Assembly: GCA_036785325.1 (NCBI GenBank)
Contig: JAXIVH010000137.1
Coordinates: 124,001-188,000 of the forward strand
Direction of reading: 5' to 3'
DNA from: Urophycis tenuis
Taxonomy: Eukaryota; Chordata; Actinopteri; Gadiformes; Phycidae
DNA: 64,000 nucleotides
Shown: positions 1-13,336 of the stretch, one piece after another
Layout of the letters: the number at the start of each line of letters is the position of its first letter
Position numbering within the stretch: the first letter of the stretch is position 1
Program-made: the position numbers and the translations under genes
The notes under the pieces: model-generated
Databases searched by the model: none
Told to the model about the DNA's origin: nothing
What the model saw: only the letters and a program-made list of their open reading frames with translations

Positions 1-360
1 GACTGTCGTTCACTGGTAACTGCACATCATACCTAACGACTGTCGTTCTCCAGTGGCCCCACCCACCCCTAATGATCATCTTCCACCAAGATGACTCACA
101 GGCCCCAAACAATGGTCAGGTGAAGCTACACTAATGATCTATTGTTTTAGGAGTTTGGTGGGTGGACACCTCCACTGAGGTTAAATACCTGGGTCTAACT
201 CCACTGTCTGTCAGACTAGTGCGGACTAGTCAGACTGATGCGTTACGAACTGATGAAGCCGCTTGGATAAGAGGCGAAACGTCTTCACAGACAAATCTAA
301 GTCCAGTTGCGTTCGATTTAACTGTTGCCCGGATTAAACATGACCTGGATGAATGAGAAC
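1..360 (+). repeat. Decayed dispersed repeat, class unresolved
   Basis: A short open frame (162-356) has no domain I recognise. The stretch around 264-285 (gaggcgaaacgtcttcacag) resembles a segment I remember as widely dispersed in fish genomes and transcripts. The motif gactgtcgtt occurs at 1 and again near 39. I cannot assign the class and see no terminal repeat; the left end lies outside the window. Confidence 0.4.
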
Positions 361-1784
361 ATTCATACACTTATCATTCTTGAGCTAAGTTGTGCATCGG
401 CTAGACAACGCTCTGAGAAGAAGTCTTTCTCCAGTCCCGTTAGCATGGTTAAATGCTTAAAGCTAAACAATCTTTAGCATTGTTATGAACCCTAGCTCGT
501 TGAGGGAAGAGGGAAGTAACACACACAACCCAGTGTAAGGATTGCAGTTAGTGTGATGTTTATTAAGACTCTGATGTTTATTAAGACTCTGTCCTTTAAT
601 CTAACACTCTGTTAGATTAAAGGACAATCTAACAGAAATGGGCCGCTAGGTGCTGTCAAAGAAAATAAACAAATATAACACAAGAGCACTTCTTAAAAGA
701 AAATGGATTTACTAATCTAAGGACTATGATGAGTGGTCCAAGACCACGAATCAAGTAGTCCTAAAACAAAACTCTAGCTACTCTAGTTAAAAGAAAACAA
801 AAATACAAATGACCAACACCCCTAAGCCTAGTGTACCTAAACACAGTGCCCAAAATCCTGTGGTGAGTAAAACCAAAATCAGTACCGACATGCTCTTACC
901 CTGAGGCCAAAATCTGGGAACACACATTCTAAATCGCTCTACACATTCACTAAGCATGCGTCGCCGCCAGTCTAATCCCTACAGGTGTCTGGCCCTGTTT
1001 GTAGGGCACACCGGCTTTTAAACGCTTCCCCTTCGTTGTCGCTCTCCGGTTGGTGGAGTCCCGCACCAATCAGCCGCCGGGGCTAATCAGGGGATGGAAG
1101 GACCCGCCCGCTGGAGATTCTTTGCTGTAAAACAGGAGGGTTAGCGCATACAGAGGGTAGACAAGGCCGATGGCTGACGGCCATAACAAGCATAATATTC
1201 CAATAGCAGCAGAATGTAGGCTACCAAAAGTTTTAAAAGTCTTCCGTTCAAAATGGGTAGGCTACATATCATATCTAGTTTAGTTTGGCTTTGGCGAACT
1301 TGAAAGCAGATGAGCAAGGCATCTATTTGGTGATGCTTTGGCGGCTACACACCAACCCGACGTCGGGTGCCGTCGGTGGTAGCTTTTTTCTACCGAATAT
1401 TTTTTGCGCCAATTACGATGTTGAATTGGCGCAAAAGCTATGGCTGACGCAAGGTAGTTTGTTGGCGGCGCCGGTGATAGCTTTTACGCCGATTCAACAT
1501 GTGTTTAGGCTATGTTTTGTCGATGAACGACAGAATTCCATCATGGCAAGCCTTTTTAACATTTTATTCTTCATAGGCTATGGCATGCCATTGAAGCCAC
1601 ATAGGCCTACGAGTAATTTCAGATAGGCCTACATACATTTCTTTCTACTTTCATCAGCAGGCCGAAGGGTCAATAAGCATTGGGTTAGCGCTTTATTTAC
1701 CCCATCTTTGAGATTTTTACTTTAAATTAAATATTGGTATAAATGTTTAAAACCATTATTATGAATTGTATGTAACGGTTTCAT
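361..1784. other. Intergenic sequence without a recognisable gene
   Basis: No conserved coding frame was recognised. The open frame 1285-1626 has no family hallmark. The stretch holds an 18-bp direct repeat (atgtttattaagactctg, twice in 555-590), a perfect 15-bp hairpin at 591-625 and a perfect 13-bp hairpin at 1402-1436. It looks like old mobile-element sequence, but no class can be given. Confidence 0.5.
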
Positions 1785-1799
1785 TTGAATTTACTGTAT

Positions 1800-3490
1800 A
1801 TTGCATATGTCACAGATGTCTTCACAGACATCTTCAACACCTTGCTGAGCCAGGCTGTTGTCCCCACGTGCATCAAAGCCACCACCATCATCCCGGTGCC
1901 GAAAAAGTCGTCTCCCTACTGCCACAATGATTACCGCCCAGCCGCACTCACTCCCATCCTCATGAAGTAGTTCGAGCGGCTAGTCATGCACCATATCGAG
2001 CCTGCCCCCCCCCACTCTGGACCCTTTCCAGTTTGCATATCGGTCCAACCGTTCGACCGATGATGCCATCTCCTCTGCCCTCCACTCTGCCCTCACCCAC
2101 CTGGATACCAAAGACTCTGTCAGAATGCTGTTCATCGACTTTAGCTCAGCATTCAATACAATCATCCCCCAGCAGCTCATTCACAAACTGGACCAGCTGG
2201 GACTCAACACCTCCCTGTGCAACTGGCTGCTGGACTTCCTGATGGGGAGACCACAGGCAGTTTGGGTCGGCAGCAGCACCTCCAGCACCATCACATTGAA
2301 CACGGGGGCCCCCCAAGGATGTGTGCTTAGTCCCCTCCTCTTTACTCTGCTGACCCACGACTGCACACCAACATCCAGCTCCAACATCTCTATCAAGTTT
2401 GCGGATGACACAACTGTGGTGGGTCTCATCAACAACGACGATGAGACGATCTGCAGGAGTGAGGTGAACAGGCTGGCTACGTGGTGCAAGGACAACAATC
2501 TCCGTCTGAATGTAGAGAAGGCGAAGGAGATTGTTGTGGACTTCAGGAGAATGCACACACAGCATGCTCCACTGATCATCGACGATGCTACAGTGAAGAG
2601 GGTGAGCAGCACCAAGTTCCTGGGTGTGCACATCTCCGAAGACCTGTCCTGGAACCACAACACCACATCACTGACCAAAAAAGCCCAATAACGCTTGTAC
2701 TTCCTCCGCAAACTGAGAAGAGCTGGAACCTCATCCACCATCATGCACACATTCTACAGCGGCACCATCGATCACCTCATGACCAGCTGCATCACTGTGT
2801 TGTACGGTGCCTGCACCGTGTCCTGCCGCAAGACTCTGCAGTGCATAGTGAGAGCAGCTGAGAGGATCATTAGTGTCTCTCTCCCCCCCCAATGGACATT
2901 TACACCACCCGCATCACCAGCAAAGCCATCAGGATTGCTGGTCACCCCACCCACCCTTCCAACAGTATCTTCAGCTTTCTGCCGTCGGGGAGGAGACTGC
3001 GGAGTCTCCGGGCCAGAACAGCAGGCTCAAAGACAGCTTCTTTCACCAGGCGGTCCGGAGGCTCAACTCCCTCCCTACTCTGCCCCTGGCCCTCCTCCCT
3101 CCTCTGCCCCCTGCTAGACTCTAACCCCGCACCCATCAGCATCATCTGACCTCAGATCATCTCCCTCCCAACACCACTCACAAACTCTGAACTCTGACTC
3201 AGGGACTGCACACTCCACTTTGCCACTTTAGAGTGTCTTTTGATTATAATTGCACTGCTACAATGCACTACCTCACTTTCACTTTTGTATTTTGTACTTG
3301 TATTTTTGTGTTTGTACTGTATTTTTGTGCTGTACTTGTATTTTTCTGTTTTGTCTGTACAATGTCTGTTTATTTGTCTGATTGTTCATTTTGTTCATTT
3401 TGCACTGCAGGTCTGAGAGGACTGCAATTTCATCTGTGCTATATGCCTGCCATGTAGCATACTTGACAATAAAGTTACTTGAACTTGAAC
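1800..3490 (+). mobile_element. L2-clade LINE, 5'-truncated and frameshifted
   Basis: This is the reverse-transcriptase part of a non-LTR retrotransposon. In three frames one reads an N-terminal RT piece (1785-1970, ending VPVPKKSSP-like then NDYRP), the RT core (2125-2691, with GAPQGCVLSPLLF and FADDTTVV), and the C-terminal tail (2695-3120, with the L2-type FLPSGRRLRSLRART). The 3' end is tgacaataaagttacttgaa plus a short aacttg repeat, typical of L2. A stop after 2691 and frame changes near 1970 and 2890 make it a pseudogene. No endonuclease is present. A solo copy of the same 3' end sits at 39561-40092. Confidence 0.85.
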
Positions 3491-4135
3491 TATGTGGCAC
3501 AATGGGTCAATGACACGATTGTAGGCAGGATAATGTCTTGGGTTCGGGTGAGTTGATGGGATTTTTCATATGTTCTTGATGTGTTTTATTTGTTGATGTG
3601 TTGTTGCAGAAACTGAACTTATTTTGGGTGTGGATGTTGTTCACTGTTAAGTGTTATTTCAGCCGTAGGGGTGAATTGTCAGCAGGTACCCACTTCACTG
3701 TGTGAGTAGAGAGCGGCAACGGGAAGTCTCGCGAGACAAAGTGGGAAAAAAAACGTGACTACCTGTGTGTGTGTGTAGATGATGGAAGGTAGAAAAAACA
3801 CCACTGTGTATCGATCGAACACCTGTATTGATGATTATTACCGTGACATTCATAATTAAATGTGTTGCACCAGTTTGAGCCAAGTTTCATCAATCTGCGT
3901 CCCGCTACACATAGACATGAAGAAAAACTGAAGCGCTAACGGAGAAGTTAAATTGAAGTGTATATGAAAAAACTTTAAATCCTGGAAATCAATAAATGCA
4001 CAGAGCTGCTTATGAAGAGAATACATTTTAAACAACTTTACAGCACGTTGCCTTATGTAACATTAGCTGAATAATACAATCAAATTGGCTTCATCATGAT
4101 TTTACCTTAATCAAATACATTAGAAAATTCACATA
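3491..4135. other. Unannotated intergenic spacer
   Basis: No gene, RNA or clear mobile element is visible between the L2 tail and the point (about 4136) where homology to the second C3 copy begins. A short GT run lies near 3762-3776. Confidence 0.5.
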
Positions 4136-4395
4136 ACCATGAGAATCCACTGTGAACATCTCAGATGTTCACACATATTCATTTATTGTATCAATTTATT
4201 TGTCCAAACCTCAGACCTCTGGTAGCATTAGCCCAATAGTACTGTATTTGAGTTGGACTTATGTTTATGTTATGTTATTTTTCAGCAAAAGTAGGTCCAG
4301 CGATGTTTGGTATGTACCTTTTGTCATCAACATCCCCAAGTAAGTTTTACAACAATTTAACAACATATGAGTTTTTCTGATTCAACCTGATACTG

Positions 4396-4401
4396 TTTAT
4401 T
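4396..4401 (-). promoter_or_regulatory. Polyadenylation signal of C3 copy A
   Basis: AATAAA on the minus strand about 140 bp past the C3 stop codon (4541-4543). The same hexamer sits at the same distance behind the stop in copy B (51492-51497), which supports it as the real 3' processing signal. Confidence 0.6.
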
Positions 4402-4540
4402 TTATATTACAATCAAGATCGAATCCTCAAACACAATATCTCCATCAATTCACTCAATCAAGTACAGAAATAATTTTGTCCAAATCATATCCAGATTCAG
4501 AAGCAAAAACAAGATTCTGTGGCCTGGGTCTACATTCACA

Positions 4541-6996
4541 CTATTCCTTGCATCCTTCAGCTTCGAATGTATAAAGAAGGTCCTCCAGGCCTGTGCAGGT
4601 GTCTTCATAAATAGCCGTCTGGCATTCTGTGTCTGTTGGCCAGTACTCTATCCATGTTTTCTCCCCTAGCACATACTGAAACCTGAAAAAAAAGTGGAAA
4701 GCACATTTTTCTTTCGTATTTGAGTCAACTACATATTATGACACTGCTGCTGCGATGGTGTGGTTAGTCTGCAATCTTGTAATGGAGTAAATTTAGATAT
4801 AAATATATATGATGTCATTAGTCTGCAATATTGTAATGGAGTACATTTAAATGAATGAGCCACTCTCGGCTCCAGCTTTGTAGATATAAATAAATATTAT
4901 TTTATTACATAATTGGTCCGCGCATATTTCACTACAAGTAATAACAAAGTAGCCTAAATTGCGTCCATCTGCATTCATTTTGTGTAAAAGCTGCTGACTG
5001 GGGTGATGAAGCATCAATTGAGGAAACAAACATTTCACGTGGTAAAGGAGTCAGATGTGGAAACTGAAGCTTGCTTTTCATTTGCATGAAAGGTCCCAAT
5101 GTTACCATGTTTCTTATAGCTTAGGGTTAGCTATTTAATAATTAATAACCTAATGTTGCTGCTCCAAGCGCCAGGCTCAGTTGAGCCCTTAAAATTATTC
5201 TTGAATTGTTTTATGTTTACATATTTCTTGATGCGGAAAATAACATTTAAATCAGACAAACTCTGCAAGGAATATTTAACTTTTTTTTTTGTTTCTGGCT
5301 CAAGCTTTATGCCGTCTTCCGCCAGAGGATGATAACGTAGCAGGACTGCTGGATCAAAGATCAACTCCCATGCAACTTTTTCTTTTATTTGGGAGGTCCA
5401 GACGTGATACGTGAGCTAGGCGGGACCCTGCCTCTCCATCATCTTTTTTAGTAGCCTAAAGCCACTGGCATACATATAGGCAGCGCTGTCACTGAATTCA
5501 CATGGTGAGGAGTCTCCATAAAACCAGAGGTTGGGGCGGACACAGCTTTTGAAAAAGTGGGAGGGCTTGTCGAGGTGGCTCGGAGAACCTTTACTACATC
5601 AGTGCTAAGCTACCGGTGGAATCAAGCAGCAACATGGCTGACACTAGATAGTTGACAATAGAGCACCGTCATTGGACATGGGGGGGGGGGCAATCTGCAA
5701 CCTCCCCTTAGTGGCCACCTCAGTTTTACACACTGGCAATTTAAGTGACAGATGTAAAAGGACCAGAAGAATGAATGTTACTATATATTCTTCCTTTGTT
5801 TCAGTCTCATCTATTCTGTGTCAAGCAGGACTCTGGCAGCTCCACAAACCCGAAGATGAAGATAACGAAGACGAACATGTTACTCAAGGCTAATGGGTGT
5901 TTCGCACAACGATTGCATCATTCCACCCAGAAAGTTTAAACTTTCTGAATTGAATTCAAGGTCCAATATTGTTCAATACATTGATTGAAGGAACACATTG
6001 CTAAAAACATGAAGCCACCTTTGCAGACACCCAACACAGGGGCAATTCTGACATTTGGGGGGGCTCAAGGGGTGGGGGGGGGGTTATTTGGGATTTGGGG
6101 GATTTTGAATATCATAGATGTGATTTCCTGCATTGTGCTGCATTTAAGGGTGACCTGGTGGAGATCCTACATTTATTTTGGTGGGGGGTAAATCCATCTA
6201 TTTATCTATCAATCCAACACATTGTATATATTTTAACAGTCTAGATGGTTAAATATTAGATTTGAGGATGAAACGATAGGGTGGTGCGAAGGCAATTTTT
6301 GGGTGGGCTTGATCCCACTGGCCCAACATATTTCAAGCAGGTTAACCGTTAAATTCCATGAAAGGCTAAAAGTATAAAAACAAAAAACTTACTCATTGCC
6401 AACTTTCTGTGTATTGAGAAATGTGCCCATGATGAGATAGCTGTTGCCTTCGCTCAGGCTTAGAGACTCTCTGCAGTGGGAATAACCAATGAATTTGCGT
6501 AGTTTACCCAATGGAGCTTTGTCAGAAGATCCTGTAAATAAAGAAGCCAGTGAGGTGAGAAATGGTTTCAAGGTCATTCATTACTTTATGAACTGTCACA
6601 TCAAGGGCATTTGTGAACCTCAACCACCAACCACCAACACATTGAGTCAATCGAGTGAGACCAGAGAGACCCTAGTGCAATGCATTTGTACATACATTCT
6701 CACTGTTATACATCGCATTGATTGAGAACAACCACAGGAAAACACAGTTTGAATCTTGAAACAAAGATGGCTTCATCCTTCAAATCTTGCCTATAAAGAT
6801 GTTATCAAGGTCACCTTTACCAAGCTTGTACTATGAAGGAGATAAATACTTGCCTTCCTTGATCACTTTCTCTATCCGCATGTTGAAAATATCAGTGATT
6901 TTGAAAATGTCAGCTCTTTCAAGGGCAACTTTATACACTGAGGACAGAGGAGTTAGACACTGTTATTCTGATCTCCTTAACCTGCCCCACCCCCCC

Positions 6997-7073
<77 letters not shown>

Positions 7074-7390
7074 TCAAACATGCATGAAAGCAAATTCTTA
7101 CCATAATCTATTTTCGCATTAGCATCACAGACCTTTTCATTTCGCACATTATTTTCAATTTTACCCTTCTTCTGCATGGTGCATTCCTCTGGAATTACAA
7201 AGTAGGTACAAAAAGATACAGTGTTTACGTGAAATTGCATGGGGCAATGTGTGTGGGTGCACGTAGTTTGTCAATATACTGTAGCTTGTAGGTTTACTGG
7301 TTGAATGTCTCTGCTGATGGTTAAGTCACTAATCAAATCAAGCAAGGTAATTGCACCTGTGAAGCTATACGCTATTGGGTGTGATTATAT

Positions 7391-7427
<37 letters not shown>

Positions 7428-7518
7428 CCTTCAGCACATTTGCGTACATTCCCTTGAGCGAGATGAAGTAAATGTCCTTTTTCCCTAAATGGATGATAGA
7501 ATTTCATACAAGGTTTCT
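4541..7518 (-). CDS. c3: C3 copy A exons 39-43: C345C (netrin-like) tail
   Basis: Exons 7429-7518, 7102-7188, 6854-6937, 6393-6531, 4541-4682. It begins EKPCMKFYHP and ends EAEGCKE before the stop. It retains eight of the ten cysteines expected from human C3; the missing two are the human C1506-C1511 pair, where the sequence reads HLAQGNVRKCAE. In human C3 this domain takes part in convertase assembly and properdin contact. Exon 41 ends at a GC donor (GCAAGT, 6848-6853). This is the part of the gene that differs most from copy B. Confidence 0.87.
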
Positions 7519-9663
7519 CTGCAAGGAAGACAAAATGGAGGATTTGATGTTGTGAAAAAACGATGAGGTTCCTTGACAGAATTTGTTATTTAGTCTATAA
7601 AACTATAAGTTGTAGCTTGAAAGTAATATTTGTGATTATGAGAAAAAAATTCTGGGCTACTGTAGAAAAATGGCAGTGCAACATGGCAGGATCTTAATAT
7701 TACATATATAAACATATATAATTTCATACATAGGCCTACATATATAATTTCTGCCAAGTCTGTTTTGTTAGATGCTAGGGATTTCTACTCATGGCACCTT
7801 TAACATGTTATACAAATATATTTCTAGCATACAGATACTTGGGAGTAATACAATAATTGTCCGGACAGTAATACTTCTAAATATAATACTACTAAGACTC
7901 ACCATTATAGCTCATAGATAGATACAGCTGCTGGTTGTAAGACACCAACTTTCATTGTCAGCACATTGACGTATAGATAGCATAGATGCTATCATATAGA
8001 TAGCAGATATACAGTACAAACAATGCAAGTCTATAGTATGTGCAAATACAATTGTGCACAGATGAAAGTGTAAACACGTGTAGACGTGTCTACAAACTCA
8101 CCATTATAGTACTCATAGATAGATACAGCTGCTGGTTGTAAGACACCAACTTTCATTGGCTTTGTGATCCTGAAAGCCACTTCCTCTGGCTTTTTGTGGC
8201 TCACCTGAAGAGAGCAAACAGAAAGGTAGTTACTAGGTAGTTGTGTAGGGGCTAAAGTAGTCACATGCATATGGGGAAAGTGACCTACCTTGTCCAGGTA
8301 AATGATTAGGGAGCCTCTGTCTGACAGCAATTTGTCCATTTCATATTTTGCAATGACTCTGTCCTTCGTCTTTGACAACTACATGCACACAGACATGTTA
8401 ATGCAATGTATTCACAGGTCGTGTTATTGTTTAACAAATAGCAGAAATGGCTCACTTTGTTGAGATCCGATATGTCAGGGGTGTAACCAGTCAGCAAACC
8501 AATGTCCAAGATTGTCATGCCTGCATCTTTGTTATCCTTATATCTGTAAGAAGCATTTTACACCCACACACACACATGGCACAATATTTACGAATATAGA
8601 ACAGGAATAAGTTTTTTAAAACATATTGAAAGTAAAAGCAAGATGTGTTGCAAATTAATGATAATATTCATAGGTGGGTAATCGGCAATGAATGTGGCTA
8701 TGAATGACAACGCACACAACATATGCATGGTCTGTGTACATTTTCTTGAAAAGTCATAAAAAAAAAACATGTGCAAAATCAAATGTGTTCGACTTACAAG
8801 AACTCCATTTTAAGCACATATTCATCATCACCAACAGAATCTACCACGGAAGACAAGAGAATGAACAGAACATTAAAATGTTAGAATTTAAATTTTAAGT
8901 ACACGTAACCCCCAACGAAGCAATTTCCCTCAGGGATTATTAAAGTATTTCTGTGTGTTCTGTCTGTCTGTCAACCCCATGATGCTGTTGTAGCATCTGG
9001 CTCGGTGTCAAAGGAATCAGACCAAATACTGCTTTCAAAAATGCTACATCCAGTGTGGGAAATGTACATCCTGGGACAGAACATTTGTTTTGGCCAGTGT
9101 GTTATGATTCACTATTCTTGAGTAATCGAAGAATAGTGGCCAGATGTTAAACTGTAAATTGTCAGACAAACACAACGGGCTGCAGCCTTGGAAGCAGGCA
9201 AATTAACTGGATCAACTGAGATTGTTGAAATGCCTTGCCCTCTGTTGAAAAAGCTCCATGACCAGAGCCATGCTAAAACAAGTTACAACAAGTTAAAACG
9301 CAAACAATGAAGACATTGCAAATAGACTAATAATAATAATAATAGTAATAACAACAATAATAATAATAATAATCTATATTATTCTAATTCCTTACACTAT
9401 TGTGTAAGGAATTAACCAGAGCTGTCCCATTATTGGAATGAGGCGAAGCCGCGGTTGATGACCAATGCCAAAGTTAGATCAAAATACTGAAAGTCAGACA
9501 AGTGTTTACCTTGGGAAAGCGTCACATTCAGTTCAAATTTTTCACAGTCCTTGTCTGCATTTATAGGTGATGCATAATACAGTGACACTACCTGTTGAGC
9601 AGATGGATAGAAAAACAGTGTACACAATGTACAGTATGTTTGTGTATATAAATAAATAAATAA

Positions 9664-9718
<55 letters not shown>

Positions 9719-12700
9719 CAATGCCATTGATGTATTTTTATATACAGTATATCCCACAATAGAATATTAATGCAAAAACACTAATTCCAATAATATATTG
9801 TATAGCACAATCTCTTTAACATATGGGATTCATGGGAAATATGTTAATATAAATGTAAATATACGCACTGATATTGTAGCTTCTCCAGAACCTGTGGCAG
9901 TCACATTCACTTGCTTGTTAATTCCCTTGAACTGTTGACATTATGACATACACAGACATATGTCACGTGACCTTTTTTTTTTTTTTTTAATTGCACATAA
10001 CACTGTATACAAATATACTAGCATAGATTATTCATTACATTATATCGGCGCTTTATTGTTCTGCTGCTGTACATTTACATTTAGGGCATTTAGGGCATTT
10101 GAGTAATTTTTCTTCTTCTTATATTTATACTTATATTTGCATGCTTGTCTAGCACCGGGGATTGAGGGAAACGGCATTTCAGTTTTTGTGTATGTCCTGT
10201 ACATTCATGAAAACTGACAATAAAGTTTACTTGACTTGACTTGATTTAGCAGACACTTTTATCCAAAGCGACTTACAAAGAGTAAATTTGTCCGAACGAC
10301 CAAATTTGCCCTCTCTGATCAATAAAGTACCCATCTCTAGTATTTTTATGTCGCACTACAATGATGGACTGTAAAAAATACAAATGGACGTGGGATCCCT
10401 GACATTACCAAGCAGTCAACACGACAGTAGTGAGGGTGCAGATACACGTCGTGTCGCCCTTCCTCAAGCAGTGGAAACCCATTGCTTGCATTACATCTAA
10501 ACTTACCTTAGCTGTTCTTGTCTGAAAGGCGTTTTCATTGGTGACAGTGAAAGGCTCTGTCCCTGCACGGCCGGGTACTTTAATTTCTATTTCCATTGAA
10601 TATTGATGCTCCTTAGCATGTATCCAATACTCTCCCACTGCCTGGTACACCATGATCGTTGACTGGACATGAAACAAAACGAGAAGTGAAGCACGGACAG
10701 ACGGATGTGTACAGAGGACCATGAAAGCAGAACATGGAAAAATAGAAAGCATTAGAAGAGTGAGAGACAGAATTAAATGTTAGATTGAATTGCATTGCAT
10801 TTTACCTGAGTGGATTGAAACGTATTTTACCTGAGTGGATAAATAGCCCCCGTTCTGGACCTGAGTGTTGAGCCATCTTACTACTGGGGCGGCAGCCTCA
10901 AAGTCCTTTAACCAGGTAAAAATAAATTTACATTTACATAACTTGTGCATTACATGTTCATGTAATGTTTATATGCGATGTGTTTATATGTAATGCAAGC
11001 ATGTCAGGGGGCATTTGAATGACCTGAATTCGAAACATTCCAATATACACCTTGTTTTGTGTCGGTGACACAACACAAATGAACAACCAAGTGTCGCAAC
11101 AAGGGGACGCTCACCTTGGCCTTGACCAGCGCCAACAGAGCATAGGCTGTGGCCTCCAGGGTGAAAAGGTGACCCGAGGGCACCTTCCAGTGGGTCAAGT
11201 CTGAGGAGCACAGAGCAGACCAGCCGATAATGCATCTCACCGCTTGTTTTTCTGCATCGTTTGTCCGTTGATATATACTTGTGTGGGTTTTGGACAGGAG
11301 TTGTAAGAACCTCGGGATACAACTTTGTAGAGGATATCCTTTTTGAACTTTTCTTCATTGGCCAGTGCATAGGATACCATGGCGACAGCATATGGGTTGG
11401 TGAGGTAAGGTAAACGCTTCTCCAGGTAACCTACAGCTTTCTGTATGCTCTCTGGCATGCTCTGCACACATGGTATGAAACTTATTTAAGATCAAGCGAT
11501 ATGATGCCAAAGCAGAGAACAAAAAAATCAACACAAATGCAAATCTAGCTTTTGTCTTGACACTGAGAAACATTGAACATCACCAATATGACAAAGTGAT
11601 TTGCTTATCGGGCCAACACTCATGAGAGAGAGGGGAATTTCTATGTTAAGTATTAAAAAGTTTTCATGAATATGATACATTATTGCTTTTCACCATCATT
11701 CTTCACCTTGAATTTGAAATTCTATAATTATTAAGGTAACCAATTTCTGGTGATAGCAAGTTTGAAAAATGTGTTGTTTTACCCAATAATACCAGTAAGA
11801 AATAAAGTCCCATTCACACATGCAGTCTATCCTAGAAATGTTCCGGAACATTTCCTGCATGGAAGGAATGGAATGGATATTCCGGAAAATATGCACCACC
11901 AGCTCAAGACCAAATAGACCTAGTGACATTTCAGGGTTGCGGCCGGTACTGCTGCGTTGTGAATGAAAGCAGTAACATTGCCAGGAGAGGCATATAAAGG
12001 GGGACGTCAATCCAACGGAAGCGAGCAAACCAATCGCACATCTCAGAAGAGTTGTGTCGTTTTTCATCGGCGACTGTTTACCGAAATGCTCATCGGGTAA
12101 TTCGATAACATTTACATTTAGGGCATTTAGCAGACACTTTTATCCAAAGCAACTTACAAAGAGTACATTTGTCATTTCATTTCAGCTAATACAGTAAGAA
12201 AGTCACCAGAAGAAGTTTCAAGCATTTCAATTGCTGGGTTAACCATTGCTAGTATATAACACTGTCGATAAGGCTAGAGAAGAACTCACTATTTACAATG
12301 TATTTCATATATGTGCTTTTTTGAGAATGTGAGCTACATACAAACAGGAGGTAAAAAACGTGGGCAAAGAGAGAGAGGTGCAAGAACAAATGTGTTAAGA
12401 AAGGTGATACTCACGTTAACCTTACTGGCGCAGAGTTTCTTTGCCTCCTGCATGGCAATGAGTGAGAAGGCCGTCATGGAGGCATCAGAGTCCATGCCAT
12501 GCACATTCCCCTACATGTACACAAGAGAGAGCATGCAGCCAAAATCATGTTTAACAATGACTTGATGTCCAGCTAGAAGTTGATGTTGATAGTTACAGGT
12601 GCTTCATCTACCACTAAAATTATTTGATAACTTCATGTACACACCGTCATCTCTCCATGTATTAGTTGTCCAACCTCCTTGAACATGCCATCAGTCATCT

Positions 12701-13336
12701 GTGAGTTTATAATCACCCATTTGATGGCACCACAGATAATATCTACATCAATATCCACCAGATCATAGGCCATGGCGAACACCTTTGCAACATAAGATGT
12801 CAGCCTTTGGAAGGAGAAGGATGGAAAACAGGGGGAAGTTGAATCAGCATTTACTGAGCATAGAAGAATTACATTATTTTCAAGTTAACAATATCATGTT
12901 TTTCAGTGTGTCGATGCCTTACCATGAAAGGCCACTTCTACCAGTAAAAACAGTAAAAGATCCATCAGTATTACGAAAGGCAAGCTCATTTTGGTACCCT
13001 GATCACGGTGAAACACAAACATTAATTACCAACAAGCAAGACTGTGAGGTAATACATTTCAATAAACCCTCAGAGCAGGTTGAACAACAGAAAGATGTGT
13101 ACATAGCTGTACCTTTCTTGATATATACAAGGGCTTCATCACGTTTTGCAAATCCCAATCTCTCCCACTGATTGGTTTTGTCCAAATAAATTGTTGCAAT
13201 AACAGGTAGAGTCATGCCCATCATATTCTGTTCTCCGCAGCCCCCAGGCTGTTTGATTAGACTGCCCATAGATGACCCACTCAGAACCTTCTCCACCAGC
13301 ACGTTCATCTGGGATCCTCCTACACATGGACATAAA

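Noticed and set aside
1285..1626. 113-codon open frame as a gene
   Set aside because: No recognised domain, no splice or promoter context, and it contains a perfect hairpin; more likely repeat sequence.
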